From positions 17,821 to 81,820 of the forward strand of contig DBQY01000011.1 in assembly GCA_002305805.1 (NCBI GenBank): a stretch of DNA of 64,000 nt, in the 5' to 3' direction. The notes beneath the pieces were generated by a model. That model was given only the letters and a program-made list of their open reading frames with translations, searched no databases and had not been told where the DNA came from. Origin of the DNA: Atopobium sp. UBA1382. Its GTDB lineage: Bacteria; Actinomycetota; Coriobacteriia; Coriobacteriales; Atopobiaceae. The position numbers were made by a program, and so were the translations under genes. Positions 57,211 to 64,000 of the stretch are shown one piece after another; positions within the stretch are counted from its first letter, which is position 1; each line of letters starts with the position of its first letter.

Positions 57211-57922
57211 CGCGATCGTCGTCGGCGGCAGCGGCCGCATGGGGCGCCTCGTGTGCGAGGAGCTTCTCGCCCGCGGCTTTGACGTGGTGGGCTCCTATGA
57301 CGTGGACAACATCGACGAGCTGGACGGGTCGGCGCCGGCGGTGGACGTCGCCGTGGACTTCTCCGCGCCCGCCTCGCTGCCGCACACGCTGGCCTACGCG
57401 CGCCGCACGGGTGCCGCGGTGGTCTCAGGCACCACGGGTCTCTCGGAAGACCAGCTAGGAGAGCTTCGCGCTCTGGGCGAGAAGAACCGTGTGATCTGGG
57501 CGTCCAACTACTCCCTCGGCGTTGCCGCCCTGCGCCGTGCCACGGCGATGGTGGCCCGCACGCTCGACGGCTGGGACGTGGAGATCGTGGAGACGCATCA
57601 CAACCAGAAGGTCGACGCGCCGAGCGGCACGGCCAAGGCCCTTCTCGTCGCCGTCGACCCGACGGGGGAGCGGCCCGTTGTGGGCGGGCGCGAGGGCATC
57701 GTGGGCGCCCGCGTGCCCGGCGAGATCGGCATGCACGCCGTCCGAGGCGGCACCGTTGCGGGCACGCACGAGGTCCACTTCTTCGGCACCGACGAGGAGG
57801 TCTGCCTCACGCATCGCGCCACGAGCAGGCAGATCTTCGTCACCGGTGCCGTGGCCGCCGCCGCGCGCCTGCTTACGCGCGAGCCTGGCTTCTACGACTT
57901 TGATACTCTGATGTTTGACTAG
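57203..57922 (+). CDS. dapB: 4-hydroxy-tetrahydrodipicolinate reductase
   Basis: A 239-residue NAD(P)H-dependent reductase. The N-terminal loop [15 protein letters not shown], the central [20 protein letters not shown] (catalytic His and Lys in the DapB signature) and the [14 protein letters not shown] stretch identify it. It has a TTG start at 57203 overlapping dapA by eight bases, so translation is coupled. The protein is slightly short for DapB but all motifs are present. Confidence 0.95.
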   Translation: MASAIVVGGSGRMGRLVCEELLARGFDVVGSYDVDNIDELDGSAPAVDVAVDFSAPASLPHTLAYARRTGAAVVSGTTGLSEDQLGELRALGEKNRVIWASNYSLGVAALRRATAMVARTLDGWDVEIVETHHNQKVDAPSGTAKALLVAVDPTGERPVVGGREGIVGARVPGEIGMHAVRGGTVAGTHEVHFFGTDEEVCLTHRATSRQIFVTGAVAAAARLLTREPGFYDFDTLMFD

Positions 57923-57947
57923 AACGCACGACCGGGAGGGGCAGCAC

Positions 57948-58649
57948 GTGGACGCTCAGGAGATCATCGACTTCATTGCCAACGCGCCAAAGAAGACGCC
58001 GGTCAAGGTGTACGTGCGCGAGAAGTGCGGCATGAGGGTGGACTGGCCGGACGCCCATGTCTACGGCGGACGCGACGGCAAGGTCGTCCTTGGCGAGTGG
58101 GACGCCATCGAGCCCGTCCTTCTCGCCAACGCGGACTCGATTGAGTACGCGGACATCGAGTGCGACCGTCGCAACTCCGCGGTGCCGCTTTTGGACCTGC
58201 GCGGCGTGAACGCGCGCATCGAGCCGGGCGCGATCATCCGAGATCGCGTGGAAATCGGCGACAACGCCGTCATCATGATGGGCGCCGTCATTAACATCGG
58301 CGCCGTGGTGGGCGAGGGTACCATGATCGACATGGGCGCCGTGCTCGGCGGGCGTGCCATCGTGGGCGCGCACTGCCACGTGGGCGCGGGCGCCGTGCTC
58401 GCCGGCGTGGTGGAGCCCGCCAGCGCCACGCCCGTCATTATCGAGGACGACGTCATGATCGGTGCCAACGCCGTGGTCATCGAGGGCGTGCACGTGGGCA
58501 AGGGCGCCGTCGTCGCGGCAGGGGCCGTCTGCGTGGAGGACGTGCCGGCAGGTGCCGTGGTGGCTGGCTGCCCCGCCCGTGTGATCAAGATGAAGGACGA
58601 GAAGACCGCCGACAAGACCGCTCTGGTCGACGCCCTGCGCTCCCTGTAG
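57948..58649 (+). CDS. dapH: Tetrahydrodipicolinate N-acetyltransferase
   Basis: A 233-residue left-handed beta-helix acyltransferase. Hexapeptide repeats run through residues 90-200 ([20 protein letters not shown] and so on) and the C-terminal [11 protein letters not shown] is the DapH/DapD end. By size and the N-terminal 75-residue domain it is the acetyl-using form rather than the succinyl form, so the lysine route here should go through N-acetyl intermediates. GTG 57948 follows GGGAGGGGC. It closes the operon; an aminotransferase and a sure deacetylase are missing from it. Confidence 0.92.
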   Translation: MDAQEIIDFIANAPKKTPVKVYVREKCGMRVDWPDAHVYGGRDGKVVLGEWDAIEPVLLANADSIEYADIECDRRNSAVPLLDLRGVNARIEPGAIIRDRVEIGDNAVIMMGAVINIGAVVGEGTMIDMGAVLGGRAIVGAHCHVGAGAVLAGVVEPASATPVIIEDDVMIGANAVVIEGVHVGKGAVVAAGAVCVEDVPAGAVVAGCPARVIKMKDEKTADKTALVDALRSL

Positions 58650-58679
58650 CCGCCGCGAGCCGAGGTTCTTCTCGCCCCG

Positions 58680-58757
58680 TTTCGCAAACTGTCGCTTTCT
58701 GCTGCCCGCGAGCCTTCCAGACGGCCCGCAGGCAGCAGTTTCCGACAGTTTGCGAAA
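58680..58757. repeat. Long imperfect inverted repeat between dapH and the alcohol dehydrogenase
   Basis: Arms of 27 bases (58680-58706 and 58731-58757) match at 23 positions: TTTCGCAAACTGTCG pairs perfectly with CGACAGTTTGCGAAA, then a four-base internal mismatch, then CTGCTGCC pairs with GGCAGCAG. The loop is 24 bases. There is no T-tract. Confidence 0.75.
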
Positions 58758-58889
58758 GGGTGCGACGCCGGCGTGTTCACCGACGAGACGTGCCGTTCGC
58801 GGAGAAGTTAGCCTGTCAACAGCTGCCAAAGGGAATACTACGCAGCGGACCGCCGGCATTCCGGCACGTAGCAACCCAAGGGGGAACAC

Positions 58890-60053
58890 ATGGCAGTCAA
58901 CCGCTTCGTCCTGAACAACATCTCCTATCACGGATCAGGCGCGATCAAGGAGATTCCCGGCGAGCTCGAGCGCCGCGGCTACAAGAAGGCCTTCGTCTGC
59001 TCCGACCCCGACCTCGTGAAGTTTGGCGTCGTGGCCAAGGTGACCGACCTGCTCGACGAGGCGGGCATCGCCTGGGAGCTCTACTCCGAGATCAAGCCCA
59101 ACCCCACGATCAAGAACGTCCAGGACGGCGTCGAGGCGTACAAGACCTCCGGCGCTGACTGCATCGTCACCATCGGCGGCGGCTCCTCGATGGACACCGC
59201 CAAGGGCATCGGCATCATCGTGGCCAACCCCGAGTTCGCCGACGTCGTCTCCCTCGAGGGCGTTGCCCCCACCAAGAAGCACGCCGTCTTCACCATCGCC
59301 GTGCCCACGACCGCCGGCACCGCGGCCGAGGTCACGATCAACTACGTGATCACCGACCCCGAGAAGGTCCGCAAGTTCGTGTGCGTTGACGTCAACGACA
59401 TCCCCGACGTGGCGGTCGTCGATCCCGACATGATGGCCTCCATGCCCGCTGGCCTCACTGCCGCCACCGGCATGGACGCGCTCACCCACGCCATCGAGGG
59501 CTACACCACCCAGGGCGCCTGGGAGCTCTCCGACATGTTCCACTACAAGGCCATCCAGCTCATCTCCCAGCACCTGCGCGACGCTGTGGCCGAGGCCAAG
59601 AGCGGCCAGCCGGGCTCCGGCCGCGAGGGCATGGCGCTCGCCCAGTACATTGCCGGCATGGGCTTCTCCAACGTGGGCCTGGGCATCGACCACGCCATGG
59701 CGCACACGCTCTCCGCGCACTATGACACCCCGCACGGCGTGGCCTGCGCGATGCTGCTGCCGGTTGCCATGGAGTACAACAAGCCCGTCGTGACCAAGCG
59801 TCTCGCTGAGGTCGCCGTGGCCATGGGCGTGGACACCACCGGCATGAGCGACGACGAGGCCGCCGACGCCGCGATTGCCGCCGTGCGCCAGCTCTCTGCC
59901 GACGTCAACATCAAGCCGACGTGCGACGGCCTGGTTGAGGCCGACCTCGACCAGCTGGCCGACGACGCCATCGCCGACGCCTGCTTCCCGGGCAACCCGC
60001 GCGAGGCCGACCACGCCGCCGTCGTGGAGCTCTTCCGCAAGGTGATGGCGTAG
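58890..60053 (+). CDS. fucO: Lactaldehyde reductase / iron-containing alcohol dehydrogenase
   Basis: A 387-residue group III alcohol dehydrogenase, very close to FucO (propanediol oxidoreductase). NRFVLNNISYHGSGAIKEIP, GADCIVTIGGGSSMDTAKGI (NAD site), VPTTAGTAAEVTINYVITD, and GIDHAMAHTLSAHYDTPHG (metal-binding histidines) follow the family closely. It reduces lactaldehyde to 1,2-propanediol, or other short aldehydes, recycling NADH. AAGGGGGAAC precedes the ATG. No fucose or rhamnose genes are nearby to confirm the substrate. It stands alone between two hairpin regions. Confidence 0.92.
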   Translation: MAVNRFVLNNISYHGSGAIKEIPGELERRGYKKAFVCSDPDLVKFGVVAKVTDLLDEAGIAWELYSEIKPNPTIKNVQDGVEAYKTSGADCIVTIGGGSSMDTAKGIGIIVANPEFADVVSLEGVAPTKKHAVFTIAVPTTAGTAAEVTINYVITDPEKVRKFVCVDVNDIPDVAVVDPDMMASMPAGLTAATGMDALTHAIEGYTTQGAWELSDMFHYKAIQLISQHLRDAVAEAKSGQPGSGREGMALAQYIAGMGFSNVGLGIDHAMAHTLSAHYDTPHGVACAMLLPVAMEYNKPVVTKRLAEVAVAMGVDTTGMSDDEAADAAIAAVRQLSADVNIKPTCDGLVEADLDQLADDAIADACFPGNPREADHAAVVELFRKVMA

Positions 60054-60073
60054 CGTCCTTGCCAACGTAAGGG

Positions 60074-60144
60074 GGCCCGGCACCTCGCACGCAAACTGCT
60101 TCGCGCTCTGCGCTCAGGAAGTTTGCTTTGCGAGGTGCCGGGCC
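60074..60144. repeat. Long hairpin after the alcohol dehydrogenase
   Basis: GGCCCGGCACCTCGCA (60074) pairs with TGCGAGGTGCCGGGCC-type sequence ending at 60144, extended by GCAAACT/AGTTTGC. The loop is about 18 bases. It could act as a terminator for fucO but lacks a T-tract. Confidence 0.7.
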
Positions 60145-60178
60145 TCCGTTGTCTCGGGCTACTTCTTGAAATGGGCGT

Positions 60179-60366
60179 CCTTGTCGCCGGACGGTCTAAG
60201 AAACGTCGCCTTTGTCGGCACCCGTTCTAGGAAACGCCGACCTTGTCCCGGGGTTTCTCACAAAAGTGTGGGTTTGCATAGATGAGGGGACACCGGTCCG
60301 GACAAGGCCGCGGAAACCTAGAAGCGTGAGGGGCGAGGGCGAGAAAACCTAGACGCCGGAAGGACA
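60179..60366. repeat. Degenerate repeat cluster between convergent fucO and holin-like genes
   Basis: Related units CCTTGTCGCCGG..TCTAAGAAACG (60179), CCTTTGTCGGCA..TCTAGGAAACG (60209) and CCTTGTCC (60241) point one way; GGACAAGG..GGAAACCTAGAAGCG (60299) and AAAACCTAGACGCCGG..GGACAA (60343) point the other way. No gene is seen in 60054-60410. Confidence 0.55.
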
Positions 60367-60410
60367 ACCCTGGCGATTCCGGGAACGCGGGCGAGAAGGG
60401 CGCCCTCCCG

Positions 60411-60773
60411 CTACTCGTCGCTCACGGCGCCGCCGACGAGCATGCTCACGAGCGAGATGATGACGGCACCGAGCAGCGCGGAGCCAAAGGACCCGATCGC
60501 GATGCCGGCATGGAAGATATTGCGCGAGAGGTAGCTCGCGAGCTCGAGAAGCATCGCGTTCACTACCACGTAGAAGATGCCGAGCGTGACCAGCGTGAGC
60601 GGCAACGCCAGCAGCTGCATCACGGGCTTGATCGTTGCGTTGAGCAGCGCGAGCACGAAGGCGCACATGATCGGTCCTGCCCAGGTGCCGCCCACGGCGT
60701 CGATGCCCGGGACGAGCCAGATGGCGACCGCGCACGCGACGGCCGTGACGAGCCACTTGCCGACAAACCCCAT
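60411..60773 (-). CDS. Phage holin family IV-type (mycobacterial 4-TMS holin-like) membrane protein
   Basis: A 120-residue protein with four membrane helices (LVTAVACAVAIWLVPGI; GPIMCAFVLALLNATIKP; LTLVTLGIFYVVVNAMLLEL; ALLGAVIISLVSMLVG). LLNATIKPVMQLLALPLTLVT is the signature of the YvlD/holin superfamily IV proteins, which are chromosomal and not linked to phage. TAGGAGG precedes the ATG. It follows the HAD gene after nine bases and is co-transcribed with it. Confidence 0.87.
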   Translation of the reverse strand: MGFVGKWLVTAVACAVAIWLVPGIDAVGGTWAGPIMCAFVLALLNATIKPVMQLLALPLTLVTLGIFYVVVNAMLLELASYLSRNIFHAGIAIGSFGSALLGAVIISLVSMLVGGAVSDE

Positions 60774-60782
60774 GACAGCCTC

Positions 60783-61625
60783 CTATCTGGCCGGCGCGCG
60801 ACGCGCGGCCAGCACGGCGTCGATCACCTGTGCCACGCCGCGCTCGTTGTTGGACGGGGCGCGGAAGTCCGCGAAGCGCTCCATGCGCTCCTCGGCGTTG
60901 GCCATGAGGTAGCCGTGCCCCACGTACGAGAGCATCTCGGCGTCGTTGTCCGTGTCGCCGAGTGCGATGACGTCTGCGGGCGAGATGCCCAGGTGCTCGC
61001 AGAGCCGCGCGATGCCCGTGCCCTTGTCGACGCCTCGGTTCATGACGTCGAGCCAGTCGACGCCCGCGCACGTCACCGACAGACGCCCGCCGAAGGCCGG
61101 CGCGAAGCGCTCCTCGTAGGCGTCCGCGGAGTTGTTCTCGGGAAAGTAGACCGTGAACTTGTTTGCCTCCTCACGGGCGGACCCGATGTCGTCGACGTAG
61201 AGGATCTCGTGGTAGTAGACGCGCAGCGCGTCGTCGTAGGCGCGCCCCCACGCGGGTACGACGGCGCGCTCGAGCCCGCAGACCACCGGCACCGCCTCCG
61301 GTGCGCGCTCGAGCGTGAAGGCGACGAGCTCCGCGAGGGTCGCCTCGCCGATGACGCTCTTGAAGACCACATCGCCCCGGCAGACCACGCCGGCACCGTT
61401 GTCGGTGATGAACGCCATGCGGTCGCGCGACTCTGGGAACATGTCCTGCAGCGTGTAGAGCGGCCGCCCGCTCGCGGCGGAGAAGACCACGTCGACCTCC
61501 TCGAGCGCGCGGATGCGGCCGGGCATGCCCTCGGGCATGGACTTGTCGTCGGCGAGCAGCGTGAAGTCCATGTCGCTCGCCACCAGGCGAACGCCTGTGA
61601 GGTCATCCTCCAGGTAGCTCCTCAT
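60783..61625 (-). CDS. HAD-IIB (Cof-type) phosphatase
   Basis: A 280-residue HAD hydrolase. Motif I is ASDMDFTLLAD (nucleophile Asp in DMDFT, where Cof proteins have DLDGT), motif II SAASGRPLYT, motif III the lysine in DKGTGI and motif IV ALGDTDNDAEML. The cap is of the C2B type (Cof family). It hydrolyses a sugar phosphate or similar; the substrate is unknown. GGAGGG precedes ATG 61625. It diverges from the YerC-like gene over 116 bases. Confidence 0.9.
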   Translation of the reverse strand: MRSYLEDDLTGVRLVASDMDFTLLADDKSMPEGMPGRIRALEEVDVVFSAASGRPLYTLQDMFPESRDRMAFITDNGAGVVCRGDVVFKSVIGEATLAELVAFTLERAPEAVPVVCGLERAVVPAWGRAYDDALRVYYHEILYVDDIGSAREEANKFTVYFPENNSADAYEERFAPAFGGRLSVTCAGVDWLDVMNRGVDKGTGIARLCEHLGISPADVIALGDTDNDAEMLSYVGHGYLMANAEERMERFADFRAPSNNERGVAQVIDAVLAARRAPAR

Positions 61626-61741
61626 CGACCCTCCGTTCTGCCGCTGCGCACTGACGCGGACAATTCTAGCGTGACCTCTGGCGCGAGTCCGCTTTAATGC
61701 GCTAAAGTGTTTTGCCGAGAAGGACGAGGGGAGGGAGGCCC

Positions 61742-62044
61742 ATGGCTGAGTTCGGAGGGGTCGGCGAGACGGAGCGCAGGCGCCTGCTCGAGGCGCTCTG
61801 CTCTCTTGAGTCCGTGGACGAGGCCTCGGCGCTGCTCTCGGACCTGTGCACTCCGCGCGAGATCGAGGATCTCTCGCAGCGCCTCGAGGTGGCGACCATG
61901 CTCGCCGCGGGAGCCTCCTACGTCGACGTGTCCCATTCCACGGGCGCCTCCTCAACCACGGTGAGCCGCGTCTCAAAGTGCCTGAACGGGACTGCTGGCG
62001 GCTATCGCCTGGTGCTCTCGCGTCTCGACGGTGGCCGGGCCTAG
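61742..62044 (+). CDS. TrpR-like protein YerC/YecD
   Basis: A 100-residue helical protein of the TrpR-like YerC family. CTPREIEDLSQRLEVATMLA and the helix-turn-helix SYVDVSHSTGASSTTVSRVS are typical; the end (GGYRLVLSRL) is also family-like. The DNA target is not known. GGAGGGAGG lies before the ATG. It precedes the nuclease/helicase gene by 80 bases. Confidence 0.9.
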   Translation: MAEFGGVGETERRRLLEALCSLESVDEASALLSDLCTPREIEDLSQRLEVATMLAAGASYVDVSHSTGASSTTVSRVSKCLNGTAGGYRLVLSRLDGGRA

Positions 62045-62124
62045 CCCGAGGGGCGTGCGGCGTTTTTGTCCGGTGCTCGCGGTAGGGTAGGATGAGTCGA
62101 GAAGAACCTCGGCACGGAGGTGTC

Positions 62125-64000
62125 ATGCCGCTGAGCATCCTCACAGCATCGAACGAGCAGCTCGTCTCCCCTGAGCTGGAGGCGCGCGTGCGCGCGGCGC
62201 TCGCGTCGTGCGGGCGGGCCGTCGTCCTCGTCCCGAGCTTCGCGCAGGCGCTGCAGGTTCAGCGCGCCCTTGCCGAGAAGGACCTCTCGCTCGGTGTCAC
62301 CGTGAGCACGCCCTCCGCCTGGTCCGAGGAGCGCTGGGGGGTCTGGGGGGACGGTCGTCGCGTGGCGGACGGCGCCTCGCGCGACCTGCTCGCCGCCCGC
62401 GTGCTCACCCGGGCCTGCTGGCGCCCGGCCTTCCCGCTCGTCGACGCGCCGGGCGTCTCCGCGCTCCTTGCCGACCTCTCCCACGCCGGGCTTCCGTGGC
62501 TCGCGGGGTCGCAGGTGGTGCCCGAGGACTCGAGCGAGGCGGAGCGCTCGCTGGTGGGGCTTCTGCCCGCGCTCGCTGACGAGCTCCGGGCGCACGGACT
62601 CGTCGAGGGCTGCGAGGTCATGGACGAGCTGCCGCGCGTCCTGGCGGCAGAGGGTGCCGCGGTGCCGCCGGTCACCCTCGTTGGGTTCCCGTGGCTGCGG
62701 CGCGTCGAGCGAGCGCTCGCCGAGGGGCTCGCGGAGGCGTTCGACGTCGCGGTCGTTGAGTGCTGTCCCGTCGCGCGGGATGGCGTGCGCGCCGCGGAGC
62801 TCGAGGACCTTCTCGCCACGCTCTTCATGCCACCGGTGCGCCCGGTCGCGCCCACCGGCGCGGTGCGGGTCATCCTTCCTGCGGGGCCGTCGGCCGAGCC
62901 GGAGCTCGTCTGCCGTGAGCTGGCTGCCCTTGCGGACGAGGGCTGCGAGGACATCGTCGTGGCGGCGCCCGATTCGGCGCGCGCCTGGCGCGAGCTGGGA
63001 CCCCGGCTTGCGGCGCGCGGTATCTCCTCGTGGGCGCAGCTCTCCCGTCCCCTGGCGGAGCTGGAGCCCGGTCGGGCCTTCCTGGGGTACGTGCGCGCGG
63101 TCGCCCATCTCACGGAGCTCGAACGGAGCTGGCCGGCGGCCGTCCCGGTCCCGGACGCCCCCCGTGCGGGCACCGTGCGCGTGGCGCTCGCGGACATGTC
63201 GTGGTGGCCCCCGAGGGACCTCTCCGACTTCCTGCTCTCCGAGATCTCCCACATGGACGTCGGACGCGCCCGGCGTCTCGACGCCGAGTGGCGCGCCAAC
63301 CGACTGCTCACGCCCTCCGTCGTACTGGAGCAGCTGGAATCCCCGCGCGTGGTCTCCCCTGAGGTCGCGGCGGCAACGCGCGAGCTGCGACGCGGGCGGC
63401 TCGGGTCGGCGGCGTCCAAGCTCTTGATGCCCTACGTCGAGGGGGATGCTGCGTCTGCCCCCGGCGCCCCGGAGGCCACGGCGGCGCTCGGGGCGGTGCT
63501 TGACGTTGCCCGGACCCTCAAGGAGCTCGGTGTGACCGCAGACCCCTCCCAGGACGCGTCGGTCTCGCTGGCCGAGCTCGTCTCGCTCGCCGAGGTCGCG
63601 CTCGGTCGCACCTCGACCGTGCTGCGCCCCGAGCGCGTGGTCGAGGACGCTCGTTCCGAGGTCCGCATTCTCGATGCCTCCTCGGCAAGCCGCCTTGCCC
63701 CCGCCTCCACGGACGCCCTCGTCGTGCTTGGGCAGACTTCCGTCGAGGCGGCCGTCTCGGAGAGCGACGACGTCCGGTCGCACATCCTGCGAGCGTGGGG
63801 CGTCGAGGAGCCGCCGAGTGCGATGGAGCTCGAGCGCGTCCGGTTCGGCTCGCTCGCCCGCGTGCCGCGCCGTGTGCTGGCGCTGGAGCGCACGCTCTTC
63901 GGAGCGGATGGCAAGGAGTGCTACCCCTCTGTCATGCTCTCCGAGGTCATGGCATGCTATGGCGTACGCGCTGAGGCGGACGCCGCGGAGCTCGCCGGCG
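62125..64000 (+). CDS. PD-(D/E)XK nuclease/AddB-like helicase subunit, N-terminal part
   Basis: The frame starts at ATG 62125 (GGAGG upstream) and is open to the window edge, 625 residues with no stop. It looks like the N-terminal part of an AddB/RexB-like protein, the inactivated-helicase subunit of ATP-dependent double-strand-break resection enzymes. The start (SILTASNEQLVSPELEARVR, VVLVPSFAQALQVQRAL) resembles the N-terminal helicase-like domain, VRVILPAGPSAEPELVCREL and DIVVAAPDSARAWRELGPRL the following AddB region. The nuclease motif would lie beyond the window. A Walker A motif is not visible. The family is moderately certain. Confidence 0.65.
   Translation, partial: MPLSILTASNEQLVSPELEARVRAALASCGRAVVLVPSFAQALQVQRALAEKDLSLGVTVSTPSAWSEERWGVWGDGRRVADGASRDLLAARVLTRACWRPAFPLVDAPGVSALLADLSHAGLPWLAGSQVVPEDSSEAERSLVGLLPALADELRAHGLVEGCEVMDELPRVLAAEGAAVPPVTLVGFPWLRRVERALAEGLAEAFDVAVVECCPVARDGVRAAELEDLLATLFMPPVRPVAPTGAVRVILPAGPSAEPELVCRELAALADEGCEDIVVAAPDSARAWRELGPRLAARGISSWAQLSRPLAELEPGRAFLGYVRAVAHLTELERSWPAAVPVPDAPRAGTVRVALADMSWWPPRDLSDFLLSEISHMDVGRARRLDAEWRANRLLTPSVVLEQLESPRVVSPEVAAATRELRRGRLGSAASKLLMPYVEGDAASAPGAPEATAALGAVLDVARTLKELGVTADPSQDASVSLAELVSLAEVALGRTSTVLRPERVVEDARSEVRILDASSASRLAPASTDALVVLGQTSVEAAVSESDDVRSHILRAWGVEEPPSAMELERVRFGSLARVPRRVLALERTLFGADGKECYPSVMLSEVMACYGVRAEADAAELAG

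Noticed and set aside
60411..60773. Prophage holin
   Set aside because: This holin superfamily IV type is common in chromosomes without prophage, and no other phage genes are seen.
1..64000. tRNA or rRNA genes
   Set aside because: I scanned intergenic spaces for T-loop (GGTTCGAATCC-like) sequences and cloverleaf arms and saw none; a covariance search would settle it.

Overview
The window is high-GC DNA from an anaerobic, sugar-fermenting actinobacterium. GC content, small operons with purine-rich ribosome binding sites, a sucrose PTS, many flavin and iron-sulfur oxidoreductases, an OFA-type transporter and a Fe(II) FeoAB system all fit the class Coriobacteriia, with an Olsenella/Atopobiaceae-like member most likely. 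That placement is an inference from gene content. I see no rRNA, no tRNA, no CRISPR array and no intact insertion sequence.

Layout. 1-5485: end of a DUF2130 protein, a two-gene polysaccharide O-acylation unit (MBOAT acyltransferase plus DHHW/AlgX-like partner) and a convergent short-type Dxs. 5636-11391: DegV lipid-binding protein, a fused FeoA-FeoB iron transporter, a LOG-family nucleotide hydrolase, a decayed TVP38 gene, an HPr-like protein with an altered active site, and a probably leaderless deoxyinosine glycosylase. 11394-19862: a sucrose island on the minus strand (fructokinase, sucrose-6-phosphate hydrolase, IIBCA sucrose PTS, LacI regulator, amylosucrase) with shared LacI-like operators. 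20113-24876: LysR regulator, nitroreductase, DEDDh exonuclease, AcpS, a 4-TM protein and an MBL-fold hydrolase.

24920-46806 is the most unusual part. It holds two copies of an acyl carrier protein / phosphate acyltransferase / butyrate-kinase-family gene trio. Module A (minus strand) also has a CocE/NonD hydrolase and an MFS exporter. Module B (plus strand) is led by a thiolase and a DUF35 zinc-ribbon OB-fold protein. Between them lie two paralogous flavodoxin-fold/zinc-ribbon proteins, a fumarate-reductase-like flavoprotein, and two large Fe-S subunits (NuoG/GltD-like and NuoF-like without the FMN domain), plus three regulators (two PucR/CdaR type, one TetR type). My hypothesis is an anaerobic catabolic pathway in which a carbonyl or aromatic substrate is reduced, cleaved by the thiolase/DUF35 complex onto ACP, and the acyl-ACP converted through acyl phosphate to acid plus ATP. 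The substrate cannot be read from sequence.

46895-53470: a small membrane protein, phosphofructokinase, a DinJ/YafQ toxin-antitoxin pair, an aryl-CoA ligase (PaaK family) with an ACT-domain partner, TatA, a LysR regulator and small unknown genes. 53541-58649: M20 peptidase diverging from a lysine riboswitch-controlled lysA-dapA-dapB-dapD operon. 58890-64000: FucO-type alcohol dehydrogenase, 4-TMS holin-like protein, HAD phosphatase, YerC/TrpR-like regulator and the start of an AddB-like nuclease/helicase.

Intergenic DNA carries several patterns: a recurring CGAGAAGRACG word, a five-unit alternating inverted-repeat array (40225-40362), long hairpins at 58680-58757 and 60074-60144, and a tandem TGAC/GTCA operator-like array (32476-32600).
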